Origin: JBOGFC01 sp050742155
GTDB taxonomy: Bacteria; Actinomycetota; Acidimicrobiia; Spongiisociales; JALYHC01
NCBI GenBank assembly: GCA_050742155.1
Contig: JBOGFC010000008.1
Span: 1-22,289, forward strand
Direction: 5' to 3'
Length of the DNA: 22,289 nt
Under the pieces are notes generated by a model, which was not told the origin of the DNA, ran no database searches, and saw only the letters and a program-made list of their open reading frames with translations. Within the stretch, counting starts at the first letter, position 1. Every line of letters starts with the position of its first letter. Made by a program: the position numbers and the translations under genes. Below are positions 13,631 to 20,688 of the stretch, piece by piece.

Positions 13631-15309
13631 GCCGGAAGGCGTTCAGCGTTCTCCTGCTGGTCCTGTTCGCCTGCACCGACGCCACCCAGGTGAACCCAGG
13701 ATCGCCGGCTCCGGCCAGCGAGCCGGCCGGCCAGTCCCCTCCCTCCCCCTCCGACGTCGAGCGCCTGACCTGCTGGCAAGCCGAGCCCGGAGAGGGAGAG
13801 GCCGGCTTGGTCTTCGAGGACGTCACCGAGGCGGCCGGGCTGGTGGACCTGCTGCTGGGGATGCGCGGCCACGCGGCCGCCTGGGGTGACGTCAACCGAG
13901 ACGGGCGGGCCGACCTCTTCGTCGGCACTTTCGCCAACCGACCGGAGGAGAGCTACCGAGTCCGGGGAGCGGGCGGGCCCGCCCCCGATAGGCTGCTTCT
14001 GGCCGGCCCGAGCGGCTTGGGCTTCGCCCTCGACCCGCACTTTCCCGATCAGTTCGGGCGAACCAGCGGGGCCGTCTTCGCCGACCTGGACGGGGACGGC
14101 GACCTCGACCTGGTGGCTTCTCGCAATCCCCGGGAGGGGGAGCGGGCCTCCTTGAGGACCGCCCTCTTTCGCAACGAGGCTGGGGCTCTGCATCTTGTGG
14201 AAGCCAGCGGGATCCCCGATCACCTGGTGGGCCGCTCGGTCGGCGTGCTCGATTTCGACCGAGATGGATTGCTCGACCTGTTCGTGGCCGAGGATCGCTT
14301 TCGGGGGGGATCCAGCGTGCTCCTCCGGAACATCGGAGACTTGCGCTTCGAGGAGGCCACCGAGGCCGCTGGCCTCCCCTCCGACGTCCATGGGCTGGGG
14401 GTGGGCACCGCCGACCTCAATGGGGACGGCCACACCGACCTGTTCGTGGCCGGGTCCAACCGGCTCTTCGTGGGTGGGGGCGACGGCACGTTCCGGGAGG
14501 CTCCCAATCAGGTCTTTCAGTGGGAGGTGTTCGGGGACGAGGACGATGTCTCAGGGGTCTCGATCGCCGACGTCAATCGCGACGGATGGCCCGACCTGGT
14601 GCTGGGCCACCACTACAACAGCACGGTGGATGGCGGGCAGCGGGTTCCCATCCGTCTCTACCTCAACCGGGGCCCGGACGGGCAAGGCGACCCGGCCTTC
14701 GAGGACGTCACCGAGGAGGCCGGTCTGGTGCCTCTCCCGACCAAGGCTCCCCACGTGGAGCTCAACGACTTCGACAACGACGGCTGGCCGGACATCCTGG
14801 CCACCGCCTCGGCGCACGGGGGGGCCTCGCCGGCCATCTTCCGACATGCGGGCCTGGAGGCCGGCGTGCCGCACTTCGAGCCACCCGGCGGACTGGGCGA
14901 TCCCCAGTACTGGGTGACGGGGCCGTCGGCCGACGTGGATCAGGACGGACGCCTGGACGTGCTGCTGGTCGAGTGGGAGCCCACCCTCCCCTCCCGATTA
15001 CTGCGCAACCGCAGCGGGACGGGGAACTGGCTCTCGGTGGAGGTCACCGGTCCGGGCGGCGGTATCGGGACCAAGGTGGCGGTGTATGCGCCCGGGGGTT
15101 TGGGAGAGCCCGGGGCCTTGCTGGGCCTCAGGGAGATCGTGGTGTCACAGGGCTACTCGGCCGGTCACCAGGCGAGGGCCCACTTCGGGCTGGCCGACCT
15201 GCCCGCCGTGGACGTGCGGCTGACCCGGCCCGATGGGCAGGTGTTCGATCTGGAGGGGGTTCCGGCCAACCGACACCTGGCCCTACCCGACGGCTGCGCC
15301 GACGCGTAG
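13627..15309 (+). CDS. FG-GAP/VCBS repeat lipoprotein with ASPIC/UnbV C-terminal domain
   Basis: The 560-residue protein has a lipoprotein signal (LLLVLFAC, Cys16) and a Pro/Ser-rich linker. Seven calcium-binding loops follow at residues 88, 153, 209, 263, 315, 381 and 436, for example DVNRDGRADLF, DLDGDGDLDLV and DVDQDGRLDVLL, which together predict a seven-blade integrin-alpha-like propeller. FEDVTEAAGL-type boundary motifs recur three times. Residues from about 464 form an ASPIC/UnbV domain (GTGNWLSVEVTG, SQGYSAGHQARAHFGL). Such proteins are extracellular and often linked to polysaccharide binding or assembly in bacteria, but biochemical roles are mostly unknown. It is translated in coupling with the preceding propeller lipoprotein (ATGA) and ends 5 bases from the convergent ABC permease gene. 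Confidence 0.93.
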   Translation: MSRKAFSVLLLVLFACTDATQVNPGSPAPASEPAGQSPPSPSDVERLTCWQAEPGEGEAGLVFEDVTEAAGLVDLLLGMRGHAAAWGDVNRDGRADLFVGTFANRPEESYRVRGAGGPAPDRLLLAGPSGLGFALDPHFPDQFGRTSGAVFADLDGDGDLDLVASRNPREGERASLRTALFRNEAGALHLVEASGIPDHLVGRSVGVLDFDRDGLLDLFVAEDRFRGGSSVLLRNIGDLRFEEATEAAGLPSDVHGLGVGTADLNGDGHTDLFVAGSNRLFVGGGDGTFREAPNQVFQWEVFGDEDDVSGVSIADVNRDGWPDLVLGHHYNSTVDGGQRVPIRLYLNRGPDGQGDPAFEDVTEEAGLVPLPTKAPHVELNDFDNDGWPDILATASAHGGASPAIFRHAGLEAGVPHFEPPGGLGDPQYWVTGPSADVDQDGRLDVLLVEWEPTLPSRLLRNRSGTGNWLSVEVTGPGGGIGTKVAVYAPGGLGEPGALLGLREIVVSQGYSAGHQARAHFGLADLPAVDVRLTRPDGQVFDLEGVPANRHLALPDGCADA

Positions 15310-15314
15310 TGCTC

Positions 15315-16139
15315 TCAGTATCCGCTCAGCGTCCCCAGCTTTCGAGCGTATTCCAAGGAGCGGGAGAGGGCCCACAACCCGGGGATGAAGCTGAGGACGA
15401 TGAAGACCAGCAGGGCGATGACGGCGCTGCCGAAGGGGACCGCCCCCGCCACCGGGGTGTGCATCAGTACCTCTCGGGCGGCGTTGATCGCGTAGGTGTG
15501 GGGAACCAGCCAGCTCAGGGCACGCAGCCAGCCGGGGAGCAGGTCGACCGAGAAGAGCACGCCTGCCAGCAAGGATGCCGCCAACCCGTACATGGCGACG
15601 ATCGGTTGAGCCCGCTTGGCCAGCACCACCACGCTGGCCGAGAGGATCCCGATGCCGGTGCTGGCCGCTATCCCGAGCAGCAGAAGGACGAGGAACTCGG
15701 GGATGCCGGCGGCCCGATAGTCGGCCCCGAGCACCAGCCCGGCTGCCAGCACCAGTGTTCCCGTGAAGGCGCCCAGCATCGAGCGCCACAGGTTCATGGC
15801 GAAGGGGAGAAAGGTCCAGCGCACCGGCTCGACCAGGAAGGTTTCGAAGGTTCCTCGGTCCAGGGCCCGCTGCAGGCTCCCTCCGAATCCGGAGAGGGCG
15901 CCCTGGAGCATGGTGGCTATCGAGAAGCCGATGACGACGAAGGTGAAGTAGTCTCCGCCGACTCGTCGCTCGGAGCCCACCAGACGGGCTACGAAGAAGT
16001 AGATCACTACAGGCGCCAGGGCGCCGAGCTGGCCGAAGGCGAAGGACAGCGGGTAGGAGATGTCCTCCATGAAGTCCATACGGAGGAAGGCGGCCAGAGT
16101 GGAGCGGATGTTGCCCGGTCGGTTGTGGCGGCGGCTCAT
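15315..16139 (-). CDS. ABC-2 type exporter permease
   Basis: The 274-residue membrane protein has about six hydrophobic helices (roughly 30-55, 64-87, 119-139, 144-173, 179-197 and 236-258) and the late PGWLRALSWLVPHTYAINAAREVL segment, which is characteristic of ABC-2 permeases of the DrrB/YadH/NodJ kind. It should pair with the ATPase immediately upstream, whose stop overlaps this ATG (ATGA at 16136-16139), to export a lipid, polysaccharide or natural product. The locus context makes a sulfated glycan or halogenated pyrrole product plausible, but the substrate cannot be read directly. Confidence 0.9.
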   Translation of the reverse strand: MSRRHNRPGNIRSTLAAFLRMDFMEDISYPLSFAFGQLGALAPVVIYFFVARLVGSERRVGGDYFTFVVIGFSIATMLQGALSGFGGSLQRALDRGTFETFLVEPVRWTFLPFAMNLWRSMLGAFTGTLVLAAGLVLGADYRAAGIPEFLVLLLLGIAASTGIGILSASVVVLAKRAQPIVAMYGLAASLLAGVLFSVDLLPGWLRALSWLVPHTYAINAAREVLMHTPVAGAVPFGSAVIALLVFIVLSFIPGLWALSRSLEYARKLGTLSGY

Positions 16140-17152
16140 CGGTGATCCTCCCCGTCACCCTCGGAGCGTTGGTACATCTCGGCCAGCAGGTCCCGCAAGG
16201 GGACCCGGGCCTCCCGGAGGTGAAGGATGTCGCCCATTACAGGGTTTATGTGGAACAGCACGTCACCGGTCGTGACGCCCGGGCCGAGGGCGCAGCGCAG
16301 CTGGGATTCCTGCAGACTGAGCAGGTCGGCCAGCTCGGCCCGCTTGATGAGCCCCCCGGCCTGCTGGGCGGCATCGGAGGTCCGGAAGTCGATCTCGATC
16401 TGGGCCCTTTCGTAGCGAGCTCGCAGGGTGTCCAGGTTCCCCTCGTAGAGGATCCGCCCGTGATGCAGGAGGACCACGTGGTTACGAATGGCCTCGATGT
16501 CCTCCAGCCGATGCGAGCTGATCAAGGCGGCCAGCCCCTGCCCCTCGACGATGGAGATGATGAGGTTCATGAGGGCGTGGGCGGCCACCGGGTCGATGGA
16601 CCCAGTCGGCTCGTCGAGGATGAGCACCCGGGGCTGGTGGAGCAGTGCGCGGGCCAGCTGGAGTCGAGCTCGCATACCCGCCGAGAGCGAGAAAACCGAG
16701 TTGTTGATGGCCGTCTCGAGGTTGACCATCTTGAGAGTGTCGGTGATGCGCCGTCGCAGCTCGTTTCCCCTCAGGCCCTGCAGCCGCCCGTGAAACTGGA
16801 GGTTCTCGGCACAGGTGAGCCGCATGAAGAGGCTGCGGTCCTCCGCCGGCATCCAGCCCACCTCCCGGCGCACCGCCACCGATTGCCGATGAGTGTCGTA
16901 GCCCAGCACCCTCGCCTCGCCGGAGCTGGGGGTGGTCAGCCCGACCAGGATTCGGAAGGCGGTGGTCTTGCCGGCCCCGTTGGGACCCACGATGGCGCAC
17001 ACCTCCCCGGGTGCCACCTCGAGGTCGATGCCGTCAAGGGCCACGATCTCGCGGCGGATCTGGGAGCGGACGAACAGCCGCATCCAGCCCGGTGACGGAT
17101 GGTAGATCTTGGTGAGCTGGCGAATTCGAACAGTCGCTTCTGTCATCTCCAT
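16136..17152 (-). CDS. ABC transporter ATPase (ABC-2 exporter)
   Basis: The 338-residue protein has Walker A GPNGAGKT (56-63), an ABC signature written FSLSAGMRARLQLARAL (154-170, LSAGM instead of LSGGQ), Walker B VLILDEPTGSID (176-187) and the switch His in ISSHRLED (211-218). About 110 residues follow the nucleotide-binding core, as in NatA/DrrA-type proteins. It energises the ABC-2 permease encoded just downstream with a 4-base overlap. The open frame extends upstream, but ATG 17152 gives a normal N-terminus (MEMTEATVRIRQLTKIY) preceded by GGGG, with a TAAGCT -10-like box at 17173-17178. ATG 17146 is an equal alternative. It is transcribed divergently from the SGNH-like hydrolase gene. Confidence 0.92.
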   Translation of the reverse strand: MEMTEATVRIRQLTKIYHPSPGWMRLFVRSQIRREIVALDGIDLEVAPGEVCAIVGPNGAGKTTAFRILVGLTTPSSGEARVLGYDTHRQSVAVRREVGWMPAEDRSLFMRLTCAENLQFHGRLQGLRGNELRRRITDTLKMVNLETAINNSVFSLSAGMRARLQLARALLHQPRVLILDEPTGSIDPVAAHALMNLIISIVEGQGLAALISSHRLEDIEAIRNHVVLLHHGRILYEGNLDTLRARYERAQIEIDFRTSDAAQQAGGLIKRAELADLLSLQESQLRCALGPGVTTGDVLFHINPVMGDILHLREARVPLRDLLAEMYQRSEGDGEDHR

Positions 17153-17219
17153 GAACCCCGGCGCGGCGTGCCAGCTTACCGCCTCGCAGGGTAGCGGGAG
17201 CCTGGGAGCCATAGCCCCG

Positions 17220-17225
17220 TAATCT
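17220..17225 (+). promoter_or_regulatory. Candidate -10 box (TAATCT) for the hydrolase-sulfotransferase pair
   Basis: TAATCT lies 24 bases before ATG 17250, leaving room for a short leader that carries GGAG about 5 bases before the start. No clear -35 box is seen. Confidence 0.35.
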
Positions 17226-17249
17226 GGAGGGCTCTCAAGTGGAGTCTGC

Positions 17250-18536
17250 ATGAGACGTTCGGTCCGGACGGTCCTGGCGGTGGGGCTCGGCCTGGCCTTG
17301 CTGATCGCCCTGGCGGCGCCCGCCCTCGGGGTCCGTGATTGCTCGCGTACCTCGGTGAGGCTGACCCCCTTGACCGATCTGGCTACGGGTGAGTATCTGG
17401 GTGAACAAGGAGGCCTGTACCCGAGTGGGGGCAACGTGGTCCCTGAGGAGCACCTGCGCCTCGGTCTCCGGCTGGCGGCGGATATCCGTCCCCTCGACGC
17501 CTCCGGCCGACCTGACTCGAGCGGGAGCATCGGCTTCCTGAGCATCGGGGTCTCCAACACGAGGATCGAGTTCGAGGAGTTTCAGAAACAGGCGGAAGCC
17601 GACCCGGCTATCAACCCGGCGGTGGTGCTGGTCAACGGTGCCCGGGGAGGCCAGCCGGTCGCCAACTGGGTGGATCCGACCGCGTCTGTCTGGCGGTACG
17701 TCGCGCGAGAGGTCCGCAGCGCGGAGCTCACCCCTCTCCAAGTGCAGGCCGCTTGGGTGAAGCTCCCCCCTGGCGAGGAGCCCCAGCCGTTCCCTACCCA
17801 TGCCGACACCTACGGTGACGAACTGGCCCAGGTGTTGAGAAACCTGGAGGCCACCTATCCGAACCTGAAAGTGGCCTACCTCTCCAGCCGCATCTACGGA
17901 GGCTATGGGACGGGACGGCGGGCCTTGTCGATCACTGGTGAGCCCTTCGCCTACGAGAACGGCTTCGCGGTGAAGTGGACGATCGAGGATCAGATCCTCC
18001 GTGCGGAGGAAGCCGGTCTCAACGCCGATCCCGCCCGAGGACCGATCGAGGCGCCCTGGATCGTCTGGGGCCCCTACCTGTGGGCGGACGGGTTGGGTCC
18101 GGATGGCGAGCTGGGTGGGGAGCCGGGTCGCAGCGACGGCCTCGAGTGGGCCTGTCATCACTTGGTAGAGGACGGCATCCATCCCTCCGAGTTAGGCGCT
18201 GCCGAGGTGGGGCGGATGCTCCTCGGGCACCTGCACGGCGACCCGACCGCCCGGCCCTGGTTCGCGGCCGGGGAGACGGCGGTCACGAGCAGCACGTTCG
18301 AAACCACGACCTCGGTGGCCGCACCGGTCACGGCAGTCAACCCTCCTGGGACTCAACCGGCTCCCATTCCCTCGAGTGCAGAAGGGCCGTGGTCGAGGTT
18401 GGGCTGGCTGGTCCTGGCGGCGGGGACCGGAGCGCTGTTCGGGTTCACGGTCGTGAATCTCGTCCCCCAGGGCCGGGGGGGCCGGGGCGGCCCGTCGAGG
18501 GACGACCCTCGCGCCGAGGGAGATGATTCGAGGTGA
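17250..18536 (+). CDS. Secreted, membrane-anchored SGNH/GDSL-like hydrolase, predicted
   Basis: The 428-residue protein begins with a signal peptide (basic MRRSVRTV, then a hydrophobic core ending near residue 27). A globular domain follows, with IGFLSIGVSNT (94-104; Ser102 in the place of the GDS serine), VLVNGARGGQPV (126-137) and EDGIHPSELG (307-316; Asp308 and His311 in the DxxH arrangement of block V). This resembles a divergent SGNH esterase. After about residue 340 comes a Thr/Pro-rich spacer and a C-terminal helix (LGWLVLAAGTGALFGFTVV, 384-402) with a basic tail, so the domain would be tethered outside the cell. O-deacylation of a surface glycan is a reasonable guess. The downstream sulfotransferase overlaps it by 14 bases. 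Confidence 0.78.
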   Translation: MRRSVRTVLAVGLGLALLIALAAPALGVRDCSRTSVRLTPLTDLATGEYLGEQGGLYPSGGNVVPEEHLRLGLRLAADIRPLDASGRPDSSGSIGFLSIGVSNTRIEFEEFQKQAEADPAINPAVVLVNGARGGQPVANWVDPTASVWRYVAREVRSAELTPLQVQAAWVKLPPGEEPQPFPTHADTYGDELAQVLRNLEATYPNLKVAYLSSRIYGGYGTGRRALSITGEPFAYENGFAVKWTIEDQILRAEEAGLNADPARGPIEAPWIVWGPYLWADGLGPDGELGGEPGRSDGLEWACHHLVEDGIHPSELGAAEVGRMLLGHLHGDPTARPWFAAGETAVTSSTFETTTSVAAPVTAVNPPGTQPAPIPSSAEGPWSRLGWLVLAAGTGALFGFTVVNLVPQGRGGRGGPSRDDPRAEGDDSR

Positions 18537-19509
18537 CGTTCCACGACCCGTCGTGGCAGCCGGAATGAGCCGGCCGGAGGTAGGAAGCCCTCTCGGGGTG
18601 GCCGTGATCGGCATGCACCGAAGCGGAACGTCGGCGGTGACGCGAGTGGTCAACCTGGTCGGAGTGCCGCTGTGCAACCCCCGCTACTTGGGGGGACCCT
18701 CCCAGGCCAATCCCACGGGGCATTGGGAGAACCGCGCCTTGACCCCTGTCAACGAAGCGATTCTCAACCGGCTGGGAGGCTTCTGGTCGGCACCTCCTCC
18801 GCTGCCGCCGGGCTGGGAGCGAGACGACCGGTTGACCCCGCTGCGGGGGAATGCGGTGGCCACATTCCACCGCACCATGCCTGCCCGGCAGTGGCTGTGG
18901 AAGGATCCCCGGCTGTGCCTGACTCTGCCGTTCTGGCGACGGTCCCTCCCCGAGCCCATCTTCTCCGTGCTGGTGCTGCGACATCCGCTCGAGATCGCCG
19001 ACTCGCTCTTCGCCAGGAGCCGGCTTTCCCGCCCGCTGGCCCTGGCCCTCTGGGAGCGGTACATGCGGACCGCCCTTGAGAACCTGCAGGGTCTTCCGGT
19101 GCTGGCCGTGCAGTACTCAGACTTCGTTCGTGATCCGATGGCTTGGGCAGCCACGCTTAGCCAGGAGCTGGCTGCCGCCGGTTTGATGATCCCGGAGCCG
19201 CCACCCACTCAGGAGATCGCAACCTTCGTCGATCCGGGGCTGTGGCGTGCACGCCAAAAGGACGCCCTCGGCGATGAAGCAACGGCCTCACCCTCCCAGG
19301 TGGCTCTCTCCGAAGTGCTAGGGCAGCTGGCGGGATTCACGCCTGGATTCAGCCCCCCTTCCCTTCCCGAGCCCACGCCTTGGGCAGAGTGGCTGCTCGA
19401 GGAACGCCGCGCTTCCTTCCCGCTGCGAGAAGAGCTCGGCAAGCTGCGCCGGCGGTCGATCACTCACTGGCTGCGCCGCGCCCGGCAACGAGCGCGGCGC
19501 AGCCGCTAG
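18523..19509 (+). CDS. PAPS-dependent sulfotransferase
   Basis: The 328-residue protein has VAVIGMHRSGTSAVTRVVNL (26-45), the 5'-phosphosulfate loop, an LWKDPRLCLTLPFW segment (125-138) found in a bacterial branch of sulfotransferase-like proteins, and IFSVLVLRHPLEIADSLF (146-163), the 3'-phosphate motif. The C-terminus is strongly basic. The acceptor is unknown. ATG 18523 overlaps the hydrolase gene end by 14 bases, suggesting coupling. GAGGGAG is immediately next to that ATG, too close for ideal initiation, so the in-frame ATG at 18565 is a possible alternative. This branch sometimes occurs in glycan loci and may act on a sugar. Confidence 0.85.
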   Translation: MIRGDVPRPVVAAGMSRPEVGSPLGVAVIGMHRSGTSAVTRVVNLVGVPLCNPRYLGGPSQANPTGHWENRALTPVNEAILNRLGGFWSAPPPLPPGWERDDRLTPLRGNAVATFHRTMPARQWLWKDPRLCLTLPFWRRSLPEPIFSVLVLRHPLEIADSLFARSRLSRPLALALWERYMRTALENLQGLPVLAVQYSDFVRDPMAWAATLSQELAAAGLMIPEPPPTQEIATFVDPGLWRARQKDALGDEATASPSQVALSEVLGQLAGFTPGFSPPSLPEPTPWAEWLLEERRASFPLREELGKLRRRSITHWLRRARQRARRSR

Positions 19510-19510
19510 A

Positions 19511-20563
19511 TCAGGGCCGGCCCGGGGGGCTCGGCTGGGCAGGCCCGGCCTCGACGTCGCACTCCGCTTCGTTGAAGGCCTCCAGCTGGTCGCCGGCCGA
19601 CTCGAAGTCACCGGAGGCGATGGCCTCTTGCACCAGCTCGATCACCTCGGCGGTGGTGAGCGGGTAGTCGACCTCGGAGTGGGCCGAGTTCAGCAAGGCG
19701 GCGGTCCCATGTCGGGCCAGCCTGTCCAGCCCTCCTCCTTTGAGCCGCAGCGCCTCCATCAGAGTGATGTCGGGGTCGAAGGCGTCCACCCCGAAGACCG
19801 TGTCGAAGTCATCGGTGGTCGAGAAGCCCTCCCAGGCGGCAGGGTGGTTCTTCCAGAAGCCGGGCGTGCACCCCTCGTCCCCCAGCGGCGGCGGAGGTGG
19901 TTCCTCGTCCTCGATGGTGAGCATGATGTCGTCGATGGCCCCCGATCCGCCCACGGTGATCTTCATGGAGTCGACCCCCGAGACCCCGATGGCCACGGTG
20001 GCCTTCTGGTTGTTCCCCAGGCGGGGGATGGCCACCGTGGCCAGCAGCGTCCCCCCCGAGAAGAGCTCGATCTTCCCGCCGGCGTTGGAGCCGTTCACTG
20101 TGATGATCTCGCCCCGGTCGTCGCCGTAGTCCATGGCCACCAGGCTCTCCACCCGCACCGTCCCCGGCCCGAACCCCGAGAAGTCGAAGGTGAAGAAAGC
20201 ACCGTTGACGTCGGCGTCATCCGGATCACTCGAGTCGAGGTCCTCGGAGATGATCAGCACGTTGCCCTGGCCGGGGAAGTGCAGGTCATCGTCGTCCCCG
20301 GTGCAGCCGCCGACGCACTCGGCGTCGAAGATCATGGCCGCATTGCCGGCCAGGTGGGGGTTCGATCCGAACACCGCCACCGATCCGGTGACCGGATCGC
20401 CGCTGATCCCGTTGCCCGAGGAGACCGAGCTCACGATGCTCCCCTCCGCCAGGCCCTCGAAGTCGATCGTGGCGCTCTGGTCGGCCAGCGCCGGGCCGGA
20501 AACCGACAAGACGAACAAGACCGCCCCGGCCAGGACGGCCGTGCGGCGACGACCCGCTCTCAT
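19511..20563 (-). CDS. Secreted protein with C-terminal CTPGFWKNHP module
   Basis: The 350-residue protein has a signal peptide cleaved probably after ALA (residue 27). An acidic, Gly/Asp-rich beta-sandwich-like region follows (30-215), beginning IDFEGLAEGSIV and holding GDDDDLHF and DSSDPDDADVNG, which could bind calcium. After a PPPPP linker comes GCTPGFWKNHPAAW (231-244) and a helical tail (ALLNSAHSEVDYPLTTAEVIELVQEAI) with a closing Cys. This tail module recurs in exported proteins of Actinobacteria and related groups, but its function is not known to me. ATG 20563 is chosen over an upstream in-frame start because GAGGAGG lies 5 bases before it. It is a probable surface or matrix protein between two sulfotransferase genes, transcribed oppositely to both. 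Confidence 0.85.
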   Translation of the reverse strand: MRAGRRRTAVLAGAVLFVLSVSGPALADQSATIDFEGLAEGSIVSSVSSGNGISGDPVTGSVAVFGSNPHLAGNAAMIFDAECVGGCTGDDDDLHFPGQGNVLIISEDLDSSDPDDADVNGAFFTFDFSGFGPGTVRVESLVAMDYGDDRGEIITVNGSNAGGKIELFSGGTLLATVAIPRLGNNQKATVAIGVSGVDSMKITVGGSGAIDDIMLTIEDEEPPPPPLGDEGCTPGFWKNHPAAWEGFSTTDDFDTVFGVDAFDPDITLMEALRLKGGGLDRLARHGTAALLNSAHSEVDYPLTTAEVIELVQEAIASGDFESAGDQLEAFNEAECDVEAGPAQPSPPGRP

Positions 20564-20675
20564 ACAAGCCTCCTCATTCCGCCCCTGGGTCACCAGAGGT
20601 ACCCGTATACGGCACTCTCGCGCGTTGCGCGGTCGGCTGTCAACCGGGACCGACGGAGCTGGGGCAGGTGGGCGG

Positions 20676-20681
20676 TAGCCT
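20676..20681 (+). promoter_or_regulatory. Candidate -10 box (TAGCCT) for a leaderless sulfotransferase
   Basis: TAGCCT ends 7 bases before GTG 20689. This supports 20689 over the in-frame GTG 20668, which has a GGAG sequence but would place the -10 inside the coding region. Confidence 0.4.
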
Positions 20682-20688
20682 TACCGCC

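Noticed and set aside
14520..16145. Plus-strand open frame running from the FG-GAP gene through the ABC permease
   Set aside because: It is out of frame with the FG-GAP protein and antisense to the permease, with low-complexity composition; not a gene.
20603..20643. Palindrome CCGTATACGG and a TTGACA (minus strand, 20638-20643) in the divergent gap as one promoter
   Set aside because: The TTGACA to TATACG spacing is 28 bases, too long for a sigma-70 promoter; the palindrome is short and may be chance. No promoter is called for the secreted-protein gene.
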